Shown here: piece after piece, positions 1-9,817 of the stretch | How positions within the stretch are numbered: the stretch's first letter is position 1 | Layout: the number at the start of each line of letters is the position of its first letter | DNA from: Acidovorax sp. Leaf191 | Lineage (GTDB): Bacteria; Pseudomonadota; Gammaproteobacteria; Burkholderiales; Burkholderiaceae_C | DNA length: 64,000 nucleotides | NCBI RefSeq assembly: GCF_001424425.1 | Contig: NZ_LMPT01000006.1 | Location: forward strand, 1 to 64,000 | Direction of reading: 5' to 3' | The notes under the pieces: model-generated | The model's database searches: none | What the model was told of the DNA's origin: nothing | Seen by the model: the letters and a program-made list of their open reading frames with translations, nothing else | Position numbers and translations under genes: made by a program

Positions 1-132
1 GCCGGCATGAAGGACTCCAAGGTGATCGTTGCGATCAACAAGGACCCGGAAGCGCCGATCTTCAGCGTGGCCGACTACGGCCTGGAGGCCGACCTGTTCG
101 CGGCTGTGCCCGAACTGGTCAAGGCTATCTGA
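1..132 (+). CDS. etfA: Electron transfer flavoprotein alpha subunit, C-terminal end
   Basis: The frame is open at the window edge and ends in TGA at 130-132, leaving 43 residues. The stretch [14 protein letters not shown] followed by [10 protein letters not shown] and a closing PELVKAI matches the C-terminal end of the FAD-binding domain of EtfA, which passes electrons from acyl-CoA dehydrogenases to ETF-ubiquinone oxidoreductase. Only the tail is visible, so integrity of the gene and an adjoining etfB cannot be judged. It converges on guaA, which ends 88 bases downstream; no clear terminator is seen between them. Confidence 0.85.
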   Translation, partial: AGMKDSKVIVAINKDPEAPIFSVADYGLEADLFAAVPELVKAI

Positions 133-219
133 AGAGGCGGCCTGCCCGCAAAAGGCATCGTTTGTCGCGCCAAAACCTTTTACGCTTGAAAGCGGCAATA
201 GGCCCCGAAGGACCTGATT

Positions 220-1836
220 TCACTCCCACTCGATCGTCGCTGGCGGCTTGCTGCTCACGTCGTACGTCACGCGGTTGATGCCCCGCACTTCGTTGATGAT
301 GCGGCCCGACACCTTCTTGAGCAACGCGTACGGCAGCTCGGCCCAGTCGGCGGTCATGAAGTCGCTGGTCTGCACGGCGCGCAGGGCGACGACGTAATCG
401 TACGTACGGCCATCGCCCATCACGCCCACGCTCTTGACCGGCAGGAAGACGGTGAAGGCCTGGCTGGTGAGGTCGTACCAGGTCTTGCCGGTGGCTTCGT
501 CGACGTGGTTGCGCAGTTCTTCGATGAAGATCGCGTCGGCGCGGCGCAGCAGGTCGGCGTATTCCTTTTTCACTTCACCCAGGATGCGCACGCCCAGGCC
601 GGGGCCGGGGAAGGGGTGGCGGTAGACCATGTCGGGTGGCAGGCCCAGGGCCACGCCGAGTTCGCGCACCTCGTCCTTGAACAGGTCGCGCAGGGGCTCC
701 AGGAGCTTGAGGCCCAGCTGCTCGGGAAGGCCGCCCACATTGTGGTGGCTTTTGATGGTGACGGCCTTCTTGCTCTTGGCGCCGCCGGATTCAATGACGT
801 CGGGATAGATGGTGCCCTGTGCCAGGAAGGTGGCGCCCTTGTGGCCGCCGTCGCCCGCCTTCAGTTTGGCGGCCTCCTGCTTGAATACCGTGACGAACTC
901 GCCGCCGATGATCTTGCGCTTGGCTTCGGGCTCGCTCACGCCGGCCAGCTTGCCGAGGAACAGTTCGCTGGCATCCACGCGGATCACGCGGGCGTGCAGC
1001 TTGCCCTCGAACATCTCCATGACCATGTCGCCTTCGTTCAGGCGCAGCAGGCCGTGGTCGACGAACACGCAGGTGAGCTGGTCGCCGATGGCGCGGTGAA
1101 TAAGGGCAGCAGCCACCGACGAATCCACACCACCGGACAGGCCCAGGATGACTTCCTCGTCACCCACCTGCTCACGGATCTTGGCGACGGCTTCCTCAAT
1201 GTAGTCGCCCATGATCCAGTCCGCCTGCGTGCGGCAGATATCGATCACAAAGCGGTTGAGCAGTGCCTGGCCCTGCACCGTGTGGGTGACTTCCGGGTGA
1301 AACTGCACCGCGTAGAACCGGCGCGCTTCATCGGCCATGCCCGCAATGGGGCAGGACGGTGTGGAGGCCATGACCTTGAAGCCTGGCGGCAGCTCGGTGA
1401 CCTTGTCGCCGTGGCTCATCCAGACCTTGAGCATGCCGTGGCCTTCTGGCGTGGCGAAGTCTTCGATGCCCTTGAGCAACTCGGTGTGGCCATGGGCACG
1501 CACTTCTGCGTAGCCGAACTCGCGGGTGTTGGAGCCTTCGACCTTGCCGCCCAACTGGGTGGCCATGGTCTGCATGCCGTAGCAGATGCCGAGGACAGGA
1601 ATGCCCAGCTCGAACACGGCATCGGGGGCGCGGTCGTCCACCTCGTAGACACTCGCGTGGCTGCCCGACAGGATCACGCCCTTCAAGCGGCCATCGGCCG
1701 CGAATGCGCGCACCCAGTCGCTGCTCACGTCGCAGGGATGGACTTCGCAGTAGACGTGGGCTTCGCGCACGCGGCGCGCGATGAGCTGCGTGACCTGGGA
1801 GCCGAAGTCGAGGATGAGGATCTTGTCGTGTTGCAT
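220..1836 (-). CDS. guaA: GMP synthase (glutamine-hydrolysing)
   Basis: 538 residues, the usual full length. It makes GMP from XMP, ATP and glutamine in the cytoplasm, the last step of guanine nucleotide synthesis. The N-terminal class I amidotransferase domain shows the nucleophile in GICYG (Cys85) and the FHPEVTHT histidine/glutamate pair. It is followed by the ATP-pyrophosphatase domain with the PP-loop GLSGGVDSS near residue 233, and by the C-terminal dimerisation domain ending in [18 protein letters not shown]. It starts 11 bases after the PIN toxin gene stops and reads the same way as guaB, so it may be co-transcribed with the toxin-antitoxin pair that separates the two gua genes. Confidence 0.98.
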   Translation of the reverse strand: MQHDKILILDFGSQVTQLIARRVREAHVYCEVHPCDVSSDWVRAFAADGRLKGVILSGSHASVYEVDDRAPDAVFELGIPVLGICYGMQTMATQLGGKVEGSNTREFGYAEVRAHGHTELLKGIEDFATPEGHGMLKVWMSHGDKVTELPPGFKVMASTPSCPIAGMADEARRFYAVQFHPEVTHTVQGQALLNRFVIDICRTQADWIMGDYIEEAVAKIREQVGDEEVILGLSGGVDSSVAAALIHRAIGDQLTCVFVDHGLLRLNEGDMVMEMFEGKLHARVIRVDASELFLGKLAGVSEPEAKRKIIGGEFVTVFKQEAAKLKAGDGGHKGATFLAQGTIYPDVIESGGAKSKKAVTIKSHHNVGGLPEQLGLKLLEPLRDLFKDEVRELGVALGLPPDMVYRHPFPGPGLGVRILGEVKKEYADLLRRADAIFIEELRNHVDEATGKTWYDLTSQAFTVFLPVKSVGVMGDGRTYDYVVALRAVQTSDFMTADWAELPYALLKKVSGRIINEVRGINRVTYDVSSKPPATIEWE

Positions 1837-1847
1837 GGTGGTGGTCT

Positions 1848-2282
1848 TCAGAGGCGGGAAAGGTCAAGAAGCGGCACGCCGCTGCGCTCGGCAGCGGCAA
1901 TCTGCTGGAGATCGAAGGTGGCCAGCGGCAGGCGCAGTGAGCGCGCAAGCCACAGGTAGGCAGCATCAAAGGTGGGCAGGCCGGTGTCGAGCGCCACGTC
2001 CATCACGGCCTTGTGCTGGGCGGGGGCCAGTTCGTGCAGCTCCACGCGGTGGCGTATGGCTTCGAGCACGCCCCACAGGCCTTCGACCGAGGCGGGCCGT
2101 ATGCGGCCGCTGTGCACGCCGGTGCTGATGAGGTTGCTGCACTCCCACTGCCAGAGGTTGGGGGCCTGGGGCTCGACCTCGTCGCGGCGGATCAGGGTGT
2201 ACAGGCGGCGCGTGTGCTCGCTGGCCGCGTCGGGCAGCAGCCAGGCGGCGGTGACGGAGGCGTCGAGGACGAAGGCGGTCAT
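1848..2282 (-). CDS. vapC: PIN-domain toxin of a type II toxin-antitoxin pair
   Basis: 144 residues. The frame runs further upstream, but the start at 2282 gives MTAFVLDAS, the classic PIN N-terminus, and an ATGA overlap with the antitoxin stop. The acidic residues expected of a PIN ribonuclease are all present: Asp7 in LDAS, Glu47 in WQWECSN, Asp106 in FDAAYLWLA and Asp124 in ATFD. Family knowledge predicts Mg-dependent RNA cleavage, inhibited by the partner encoded just upstream. It sits between guaB and guaA, all on one strand, so its expression may be tied to guaA. The catalytic residues look intact; activity and target RNA cannot be read from sequence. Confidence 0.9.
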   Translation of the reverse strand: MTAFVLDASVTAAWLLPDAASEHTRRLYTLIRRDEVEPQAPNLWQWECSNLISTGVHSGRIRPASVEGLWGVLEAIRHRVELHELAPAQHKAVMDVALDTGLPTFDAAYLWLARSLRLPLATFDLQQIAAAERSGVPLLDLSRL

Positions 2283-2539
2283 GCTGCCGCCCTGCCCTTG
2301 CGGCGCAAGGTGTCGGGGCTGGCGGCCTCGGCCGCGGGGCGGATGCTGGCGTGCAGCGCGTCGATCTGGCCCAGTTCGCGGGCGATCTGCTCGTCGGTGA
2401 TGACCGGGCGGCGGCGCACGGGCAGCAGGCGCACCACTTCTTTGCCGTGGCGGGTGATGCGCACTTCTTCGCCCTGCTCGACCAGTTCGATCAGTGCGGA
2501 GAACCTGCTCTTGGCTTCGTAGATACCAACGGACTGCAT
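2279..2539 (-). CDS. Phd/YefM-type antitoxin
   Basis: 86 residues from the ATG at 2539 (a TTG at 2557 would add six residues). The N-terminus MQSVGIYEAKSRFSALIELV and the following EVRITRHGKEVVRL are typical of the Phd/YefM DNA-binding domain; the C-terminal half is charged and low in structure, as expected for the toxin-wrapping tail. Its stop overlaps the toxin start by four bases, giving translational coupling. Antitoxins of this family repress their own promoter, and the upstream region holds a strong promoter covered by four regularly spaced palindromic sites (2568-2634). Confidence 0.88.
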   Translation of the reverse strand: MQSVGIYEAKSRFSALIELVEQGEEVRITRHGKEVVRLLPVRRRPVITDEQIARELGQIDALHASIRPAAEAASPDTLRRKGRAAA

Positions 2540-2567
2540 GGATGCGCGGACCCCCAAAAAGAAAAAG

Positions 2568-2634
2568 TCTGGCCTGAATGGCGAATTCAGACCAGACTAT
2601 ATCATTCTGACCAGATATTTTCAATCAGGCCAGA
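2568..2634. promoter_or_regulatory. Four palindromic operator sites at 19-base period
   Basis: Four 10-base near-palindromes of the form TCWGRCCWGA lie at 2568-2577, 2587-2596, 2606-2615 and 2625-2634, each starting exactly 19 bases after the previous one. They cover the promoter boxes and the likely transcription start of the antitoxin gene. The probable reader is the Phd-type antitoxin alone or with its toxin, by analogy with autoregulated toxin-antitoxin operons. The spacing is slightly under two helical turns. Confidence 0.7.
2596..2624 (-). promoter_or_regulatory. Promoter of the toxin-antitoxin operon
   Basis: On the minus strand a -35 box TTGAAA (2624-2619) and a -10 box TATAGT (2601-2596) are separated by exactly 17 bases, close to sigma-70 consensus. 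The predicted start lies about 50 bases before the antitoxin ATG. The boxes are interleaved with the palindromic sites annotated at 2568-2634, so a repressor bound there would block polymerase. Confidence 0.75.
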
Positions 2635-2649
2635 TTGGATCGGCGGTGC

Positions 2650-4245
<1,596 letters not shown>

Positions 4246-4348
4246 TCAGAGGCAAAAGTGCCTCGAGTCCGTGCAATGTGTCGTGCCAAAAGCACCGCCC
4301 ATCCGATGGCACTGGCCGCGCCCCAGGCTGGCGGCTAAACTTGTTCGC

Positions 4349-4876
4349 ATGAAAACGCACAAGCTTCTCCTGCTGGCCATTGCCTGCACCTGGGCCATGG
4401 GCGCAGCCGCGCAATGGCAGTGGATCGACAAGGACGGCCGCAAGGTCTTCAGTGACCGGCCCCCGCCACAGGAAATCCCCGACAAGAGCATTCTGAAGCA
4501 GCCCAGCGGCGGGCGGCCCGCCGTAGCGGCGCCTGCAGCGCCTTCGGCAGACGCAGCGGCCCCGGCACCCGCAACCGCGCCAGCCGGCAAGGCCGCGGCC
4601 AGCGCGGCCGCTGGCGGCAAGGACAAGGCGCTTGAAGAGAAGAAGGCCCAGGCCGACGCAGAAGAAGCCGCCAAGAAGAAGGCAGAAGAAGACAAACTGA
4701 CCAAGGCCAAGGCCGACAACTGCAACCGCGCACGCCAGGCCAAGGCGGATTTCGACTCCGGCAGGCCCATCACCCAGACGAACGCGCAGGGCGAGCGCAT
4801 CTTCCTGGACGAAGGTGGCCGCGCAGCGGAAACCAAGCGGCTGGACTCCATCATCGCCTCCGACTGCAAGCGTTGA
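4349..4876 (+). CDS. Secreted DUF4124-type protein of unknown role
   Basis: 175 residues from the ATG at 4349. A signal peptide ([20 protein letters not shown]) is followed by [19 protein letters not shown], the core of the DUF4124 domain found in many beta- and gamma-proteobacterial periplasmic proteins. The centre (about residues 50-90) is Ala/Pro-rich, then a Lys/Glu/Ala-rich segment likely forms a coiled coil before two cysteines near the end. It is divergent from guaB with 223 bases between the starts. No enzymatic motif is visible and no function is assigned. Confidence 0.8.
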   Translation: MKTHKLLLLAIACTWAMGAAAQWQWIDKDGRKVFSDRPPPQEIPDKSILKQPSGGRPAVAAPAAPSADAAAPAPATAPAGKAAASAAAGGKDKALEEKKAQADAEEAAKKKAEEDKLTKAKADNCNRARQAKADFDSGRPITQTNAQGERIFLDEGGRAAETKRLDSIIASDCKR

Positions 4877-4940
4877 TGGACAGCGCGGGCGCTCGTCGCC
4901 AGCACCTGCACAGGCACCCACGGGCTGCTACCCCGCCAGG

Positions 4941-5321
4941 TCAGTAGCCCGATTTGCCGCCCGGGCGCTGCCGGGCAAAGAGCCCCGTCGTGCGTGCGCC
5001 TTGCCGCGCAAAGCGTTCGCGGCGGGCGACCTTGGGGTCGACCTTCAAGGCCCTGTAGACCTCCACCCGGTCCTGGGCCTTGAGCACCACGTCCAGCCCC
5101 GCAGCGCGCCCCCAGATACCGATGGCCGCAGGCCCCAAAGCCACGCCCTGCAGGCCCTGCACATCCACCCCACAGGCCTGCAGCGCGTCTTGCACCGTGG
5201 CACCTGCAGGCAGCTCCAGCGCCCATTCGCGCACTTCGCGCGGCGCCAGGCAGACGGCCACGGTCACCGGGACCGACGACGCCGGCGCGGCTGCAGGCAC
5301 CGCCCCGGGCGCTTCAGCCAT
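4941..5321 (-). CDS. rnfH: RnfH family protein (RatB/PasI-like)
   Basis: 126 residues from the ATG at 5321, with a short Ala/Pro-rich leader then VPVTVAVCLAPREVREWALELPAGATVQDAL, the beta-grasp RnfH/RatB fold, and KVDPKVARRERF near the end. It overlaps ratA by eight bases, so translation is probably coupled. The pair next to smpB is a conserved neighbourhood in proteobacteria. The protein's biochemical role is not settled; proposals for relatives include a link to Rnf electron transport and to a RatA-related toxin-antitoxin function. Confidence 0.85.
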   Translation of the reverse strand: MAEAPGAVPAAAPASSVPVTVAVCLAPREVREWALELPAGATVQDALQACGVDVQGLQGVALGPAAIGIWGRAAGLDVVLKAQDRVEVYRALKVDPKVARRERFARQGARTTGLFARQRPGGKSGY

Positions 5322-5754
5322 ACACCTGCTCGGCACGCTTGACGAAGGCATCCACCATGCTGCCCGCGATGCGGTCGAACACCGGTCCCACCAGGGCCGC
5401 GAGGGCTGCGCTGTCAAAGCCGTAGTGCAGCAGCAACTCCACCTTGCAGGCGCGCTGGCTGCCGTCGCCCACCGTGTGAAAGTGCCAGTCGCCCTCCAGC
5501 TGCGAGAACGGCCCTTTGACAAGGTGCATCTGCACGCGCTTGCCGGCCTCGTGGGTATTGCGGGTCACGAAGGTCTGGCGGATTCCGCTGAAGGAGATGC
5601 CCACCTCCGCGGTCATGCCGTCGCTGGTGCGCTCCAGCACGGCGGCGTGGTCGCACCAGGGCAGGAACTGGGGATAGTGCTCCACCCCGGTGACCAGGGC
5701 GAACATTTCTTCGGGGCTGTACCAGATGAGGACGGACTTGTGAACGGTTTTCAT
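5314..5754 (-). CDS. ratA: RatA/Coq10-like START-domain protein
   Basis: 146 residues, the usual length. MKTVHKSVLIWYSPEEMFAL, EHYPQFLPWC and the FSQLEGDWHF segment are hallmarks of the polyketide cyclase/START fold shared by bacterial RatA and mitochondrial Coq10. Relatives bind ubiquinone or associate with the 50S subunit and block 70S formation; which role applies here cannot be told. It is transcribed away from smpB across a 112-base intergenic region and is translationally coupled to rnfH. Confidence 0.9.
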   Translation of the reverse strand: MKTVHKSVLIWYSPEEMFALVTGVEHYPQFLPWCDHAAVLERTSDGMTAEVGISFSGIRQTFVTRNTHEAGKRVQMHLVKGPFSQLEGDWHFHTVGDGSQRACKVELLLHYGFDSAALAALVGPVFDRIAGSMVDAFVKRAEQVYG

Positions 5755-5866
5755 GCAGACGGAGCTTGAGCGAAAGCGCGCAAGCCGGAGAAATTAGAAT
5801 CGCTGTTGCGACGACAACATTGTAGGGAGGCCTTTTATCTCCCGGTTTGCGCCGCATCTAAACCCA

Positions 5867-6340
5867 ATGGCCAAGAAACCCGATCCCACCGCCCGCATTG
5901 CCGACAACAAAAAGGCGGCCTACAACTATTTCTTCGAAGAACGCCACGAGGCAGGCGTCGTCCTGTACGGCTGGGAAGTGAAGGCCCTGCGCGAAGGCAA
6001 GGTGCAACTGACCGACGGCTACGTGCTGATCCGCGAGGGTGAGATGTTCCTGATGGGCTGCCAGATCAACCCGCTCAAGACCGCGTCGACCCACGTCAAC
6101 CCCGACGCCATCCGCACCAAGAAGCTGCTGCTCAAGAAGGACGACATCAAGCACCTGATCGTCAAGGTCGAGCAAAAGGGCTACACGCTGGTGCCGCTGA
6201 ACCTGCACTGGAAGAACGGCTATGTGAAGTGCGACATCGCCCTGGCCAAGGGCAAGGCCGAGCACGACAAGCGCGACACCATCAAGGACCGCGAAGGCAA
6301 GCGCGAAGTGGAACGCGCCATGAAGAGCAGGAACAGGTAG
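5867..6340 (+). CDS. smpB: SsrA-binding protein SmpB
   Basis: 157 residues, full length. SmpB binds tmRNA and places it on ribosomes stalled on broken messages. The sequence shows the expected beta-barrel with [20 protein letters not shown] at the N-terminus, the central [14 protein letters not shown] block, and a basic C-terminal tail ([25 protein letters not shown] region) that enters the decoding centre. The ATG at 5867 follows a leader carrying a small hairpin (GGGAG...CTCCC near 5825-5843). The tmRNA gene itself is not in the window. Confidence 0.97.
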   Translation: MAKKPDPTARIADNKKAAYNYFFEERHEAGVVLYGWEVKALREGKVQLTDGYVLIREGEMFLMGCQINPLKTASTHVNPDAIRTKKLLLKKDDIKHLIVKVEQKGYTLVPLNLHWKNGYVKCDIALAKGKAEHDKRDTIKDREGKREVERAMKSRNR

Positions 6341-6430
6341 CCCCCTGAGGTGCTGCGCACCGTCGCCCCCAGGGGGACGCCCCGGTTCCCGCAAGCGGAG
6401 CTCGCTTCGCAGCTTGGCGGCCCTTGCACG
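6341..6430. repeat. GC-rich Comamonadaceae-style intergenic repeat
   Basis: The segment right after smpB (CCCCCTGAGGTGCTGCGCACC, then AGGGGGACGCCCC and GGCGGCCCTTGCACGGGG) shares its block order with the minus-strand reading of 14180-14345 and more loosely with 13690-13783. Such elements are frequent between genes in this family of bacteria; I infer a dispersed non-coding repeat rather than a gene. Confidence 0.5.
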
Positions 6431-6592
6431 GGGATGCTGGCTGGGATCGTGCCAGTTTTGACGCCTGTGCGCGTTGGATGTATTGAGTTTTTTCATGTGC
6501 AGTGGAATAAACCGCTGCGCCGCGGTGTTCATGGAGTTGCAAGGCGGCATGTGCCGTTGTCTGCAAACCCTCTTCTTCCACCTGGAGACACC

Positions 6593-6961
6593 ATGAAAAA
6601 GACCCTCTTGTCCCTCGCCGCGTTCGTAGCCATCGCTGGCTGCTCCACCATGGCGGCCGACGGCCCCGTGAAAACCATGGACGGCGTGCTGGTGGGCGCT
6701 GGCGGCATGACCCTGTACACCTTCGACCGCGACGCCGCCGGCAGCGGCAAGTCGGTCTGCAACGGCCCCTGCGCCACCAACTGGCCGCCGCTGATGGCCG
6801 CCAAGGCGCCCGGCGGCGACTACAGCGTGATCACGCGCGACGATGGCAAGACCCAGCTGGCGTACAAGGGCAAGCCGCTGTACTACTGGGTCAAGGACAC
6901 CAAGCCCGGCGACAAGACGGGTGACGGCGTGAACCAGGCCTGGCGTACCGCCAAGCCCTGA
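6593..6961 (+). CDS. Lipoprotein with secreted COG4315-type repeat
   Basis: 122 residues from the ATG at 6593, preceded by GGAGA at 6584-6588. The N-terminus MKKTLLSLAAFVAIAGCS carries a lipobox with the lipidated cysteine near residue 17. The rest holds two copies of the short beta motif of this family, LVGAGGMTLYTFDRD and LAYKGKPLYYWVKD, around a cysteine pair (VCNGPCATNWPPL). The function of the family is unknown; members are often next to ECF sigma factors, as here, 40 bases before the sigma gene. Confidence 0.82.
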   Translation: MKKTLLSLAAFVAIAGCSTMAADGPVKTMDGVLVGAGGMTLYTFDRDAAGSGKSVCNGPCATNWPPLMAAKAPGGDYSVITRDDGKTQLAYKGKPLYYWVKDTKPGDKTGDGVNQAWRTAKP

Positions 6962-7001
6962 TGGACACGGCCGCCCCGCAGCGCACCGCACCACGGTCTG
7001 C

Positions 7002-7574
7002 ATGAACCGCACCCAGGTCGTCGAGCAGTTGCCCGCCCTGCGCAGGTATGCGCGGGTGCTGACGGGCGATGCCTGGGCTGCGGACGACCTGGTGCAGGAC
7101 ACGCTGGAGCGCGCCTGCAGCAAATGGCTGCTGTGGCGCACCGGCAGCGACCTGCGGGCCTGGCTGTTCACGCTGATGCACAACCTGTACCTGAACCAGG
7201 TGCGCACCCAGCCGCCCTGGCCGCATGCGGACATCGACGACCTGCACGACACCCTGCAGGGCAGCAGCGCCGGCATGGGGGACGACGCGCTGGACCTGGA
7301 GCGCTGCCTGCAGCGCCTGCCGCCCGACCAGCGCGCCGTGCTGCTGCTGGTGACGCTGGAGGACATGGACTATGCCGACACCGCCCGGGTGCTGGGCATC
7401 CCCGTGGGCACGGTGATGTCACGCCTGTCCCGGGCCCGCAGCCGCCTGCGCCTGCTGATGGAGCGGCCGCCTGCGCCGGTGCCCGACGCGTTGACACCCG
7501 CCGCGCAGCAACCTGCGCCCCAGCCTCTTCCCCATCCCACCGGCCAGCCACCCACATTGCGCCGCCTCAAATAA
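7002..7574 (+). CDS. ECF-family RNA polymerase sigma factor
   Basis: 190 residues. Region 2 is visible as LPALRRYARVLTGDAWAADDLVQDTLERA with the LFTLMHNLYLNQVR helix, and region 4 as LPPDQRAVLLLVTLEDMDYADTARVLGIPVGTVMSRLSRARSRL, a normal helix-turn-helix for -35 recognition. A Pro/Ala/Gln-rich tail of about 40 residues follows region 4. It stops three bases before the membrane anti-sigma gene, so the two are co-transcribed. The regulon and the inducing signal are not evident. Confidence 0.92.
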   Translation: MNRTQVVEQLPALRRYARVLTGDAWAADDLVQDTLERACSKWLLWRTGSDLRAWLFTLMHNLYLNQVRTQPPWPHADIDDLHDTLQGSSAGMGDDALDLERCLQRLPPDQRAVLLLVTLEDMDYADTARVLGIPVGTVMSRLSRARSRLRLLMERPPAPVPDALTPAAQQPAPQPLPHPTGQPPTLRRLK

Positions 7575-7577
7575 CCC

Positions 7578-8492
7578 ATGTTTGATGCACGCCAGCCCGC
7601 CATGGACCACAAGCACCACCCCCCTCCTCCACCCGCCGACGGCGATGAAGCCGCCGCGTGGCATGCGCTGGTGGACGGCCGCCTGCCGCCGGCGCAGGCG
7701 GCGGCACTGCGCGACAAGCTCGAACGCCAGGCGGGCGCCGAAGAGACCGTGGCCCACTGGGAGCACCAACGCCTGCAACTGCGCACACTGCACCAGAGCC
7801 TGCTGACCGAGCCAGTGCCCGACGCCCTGCTGGCCGCGGCGCAGCGCGCGTCGGTGCGCCAGCAGCGCCAGACCCAGTGGTGGCGCTGGGGCGGCATGGC
7901 GGCATCGGTACTGGTGGCCTTCGCGCTGGGCTGGACCGGACGCAGCCTGGTGCCCGGCGTATTGCCCGGCATGGCGCGCCTCAACGCGCCCGCGCCCACG
8001 CCGGCGCTCGCCGCCACCGGCCAGCACTTTGCCCAACAGGCCGCAGTGGCCCACGCGGTGTACCAGCCCGAAGTGCGGCACGCCGTGGAGGTGCCGGCAG
8101 CCCAGCAGGAGCACCTGGTGCAGTGGCTCTCCAAGCGGCTGAGCCGCCCGCTCAAGCTGCCCGTGCTCGCCGATGAAGGCTATGAACTGGTGGGAGGCCG
8201 CCTGCTGCCCGGGGCGCCGGGAGACGCAGGTGCACGCGCGCAGTTCATGTACCAGAACGCCCAGGGCGGGCGCATCACCCTGTACCTGGGCGCCGTCGCC
8301 GCAGGCCAGCCCGGCGCGGCAACGGCCGCACCGAAGCAGCCCGATGCCGCAGAAACTGCCTTCCAGTTCTCCAGCGACGGCCCGGTCCCGAGCTTTTACT
8401 GGGTGGACCAGGGCTTTGGCTATGCGCTCAGCGGCCAGCTGTCACGCCAGCAACTGCTGGTGCTGGCATCGGTGGTGTACAGACAGCTCTAG
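7578..8492 (+). CDS. Membrane anti-sigma factor
   Basis: 304 residues if started at the ATG at 7578; an ATG at 7602 (MDHKHH) is an alternative and neither has a clear ribosome site. The cytoplasmic N-terminal part (AAAWHALVDGRLPPAQAAALRDKLERQ) resembles anti-sigma zinc-less helical domains. One membrane helix lies at about residues 104-124 (GGMAASVLVAFALGWTGRSL), and the periplasmic C-terminal domain contains LPVLADEGYELVGGRLLPG and ends with a YALSGQLSRQQL motif. It most likely holds the upstream sigma factor inactive until an envelope signal arrives. Confidence 0.87.
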   Translation: MFDARQPAMDHKHHPPPPPADGDEAAAWHALVDGRLPPAQAAALRDKLERQAGAEETVAHWEHQRLQLRTLHQSLLTEPVPDALLAAAQRASVRQQRQTQWWRWGGMAASVLVAFALGWTGRSLVPGVLPGMARLNAPAPTPALAATGQHFAQQAAVAHAVYQPEVRHAVEVPAAQQEHLVQWLSKRLSRPLKLPVLADEGYELVGGRLLPGAPGDAGARAQFMYQNAQGGRITLYLGAVAAGQPGAATAAPKQPDAAETAFQFSSDGPVPSFYWVDQGFGYALSGQLSRQQLLVLASVVYRQL

Positions 8493-8623
8493 GGAACCTC
8501 TGCACGGATCACCGCACCGTGGGCATCGGCGGTCTCGGGCGGTCTGCGGCGTTGCAAAGACTCGCGGTAGCTGCAGCACGGCAAGGCGTGCCGCGGCGCG
8601 AGAGGGTGAAAGACGAAGCCGTA

Positions 8624-9727
8624 TCAGCCCAGCGCCACCAGCGGATGCGCGTGCGCAGGCCAGGGGCTCGCAAAGAACGGCGCCACCATGTCGGGCGTCA
8701 CGTCCTCGATGCGGGCGGGGTTCCACTTCGGCGCGTGGTCCTTGTCCACGGCCAGCGCGCGGATGCCTTCCACCGTCTCGCTCTGGCCGGGGCGCAGGTA
8801 AAAGCAGTGGCGCACCATGTCGCGCTCCATGCGCAGGTCGTCGGCCAGGCCCATGTCGCGCGCGCGGCGGACCTGTTCCAGCACGACGTGCAGCATCAGC
8901 GGCGAGCGCTTGCGCAGCGTAGCCGCCGTGGCGCGCGCCCAGTCGCTGTCGGCGGACTCCAGCGCCCGCACGATGTCGCCCACGCCGGGCAGCGCAAAAT
9001 ACTGGTCAATATCGGCCCTACCGCTGGATGGATGAGCGCCAGCAGCTACCAATTTTGTAGCAACATAGTTTTTGACCGCCGCACCGTCGGCAAACGTCTG
9101 CGTGGCCAGGGCTTCCCACACTGCAGGCAACTGGTCCGAGGGCATGCGGCCGTCGGCCAGGTGGCTGGCGATGGCTTCGTCGGCACCGATGGTGTCGCCC
9201 GTCAGGGCCAGCCACTCGCCCACGCGGCCGGGGCAGCGGCTCAGAAAGTACCCGCCGCCCACGTCCGGGAACAGGCCGATGGCGGTCTCCGGCATGGCCA
9301 TCTTCGTGCGCTCGGTCACCACGCGCAGCGCAGCACCCTGGCTGATGCCCATGCCGCCGCCCATCACGATGCCGTCCATGAAGGCGATGTAAGGTTTGCC
9401 GTAGTGGTGGATGAGGTGGTTGAGCGCGTATTCCTCGGTGAAGAAGTCTTCGAGCTGCGGGTTGCCCTGGCTGCCGGCCTGGTGCAAAAAGCGGATGTCC
9501 CCGCCCGCGCAAAAGGCGCCGAAAGGCCCTTCCTTGTTGCTGCCGCGAACCGCCACGGCCAGCACCCGCGCATCGCTTTGCCACGCCAGCAGCACGCGCA
9601 TGAGATCGCGCACCATGCCCAGCGACAACGCATTGAGCGCACGCGGGCGGTTCAAGGTGATCAGGCCCACCTGGCCACGCACTTCGCTCAGAACTTCTTT
9701 ATCCACCACCGCCACTGTCTCCGTCAT
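8624..9727 (-). CDS. Enoyl-CoA hydratase/isomerase family, 3-hydroxyisobutyryl-CoA hydrolase-like
   Basis: 367 residues, the normal length for the hydrolase branch of the crotonase superfamily, which cleaves 3-hydroxyisobutyryl-CoA in valine breakdown. The oxyanion-hole segment GAFCAGGDIRFL, GIVMGGGMGIS and the catalytic MPETAIGLFPDVGGGYFL with its Glu and Asp are intact. Residues about 222-239 (KLVAAGAHPSSGRADID region) are encoded by a copy of a dispersed repeat element (9013-9063) read through in frame, so the protein carries an insertion or altered linker there. Nearby genes do not form a valine pathway, so the exact acyl-CoA substrate remains inference. Confidence 0.88.
   Translation of the reverse strand: MTETVAVVDKEVLSEVRGQVGLITLNRPRALNALSLGMVRDLMRVLLAWQSDARVLAVAVRGSNKEGPFGAFCAGGDIRFLHQAGSQGNPQLEDFFTEEYALNHLIHHYGKPYIAFMDGIVMGGGMGISQGAALRVVTERTKMAMPETAIGLFPDVGGGYFLSRCPGRVGEWLALTGDTIGADEAIASHLADGRMPSDQLPAVWEALATQTFADGAAVKNYVATKLVAAGAHPSSGRADIDQYFALPGVGDIVRALESADSDWARATAATLRKRSPLMLHVVLEQVRRARDMGLADDLRMERDMVRHCFYLRPGQSETVEGIRALAVDKDHAPKWNPARIEDVTPDMVAPFFASPWPAHAHPLVALG
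9013..9063 (+). repeat. Dispersed repeat element, copy A, inside a coding sequence
   Basis: Copy of a roughly 50-base element found at 23192-23240, 31793-31847, 41762-41808 and 52224-52280. Shared blocks are CCTCTACCGCT, a variable centre, AGCGCCAGCAGCTAYCAA and a terminal TAGCA, which folds back on the preceding GCTAY. This copy lies within the crotonase-family gene on the opposite strand without breaking its frame. Confidence 0.75.
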
Positions 9728-9817
9728 TTTTTATTCCTTACAAAGGTAGGTTTCACACACACTGAAATGCGCACCCACTGCGGCATGCACTGCATTCCGG
9801 GCCGCGCTGCGCCTTGC

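Noticed and set aside
5825-5843. The GGGAG...CTCCC hairpin before smpB as a riboswitch or terminator
   Set aside because: The stem is only five pairs, no T-run follows on the plus strand and no known aptamer core is recognisable.
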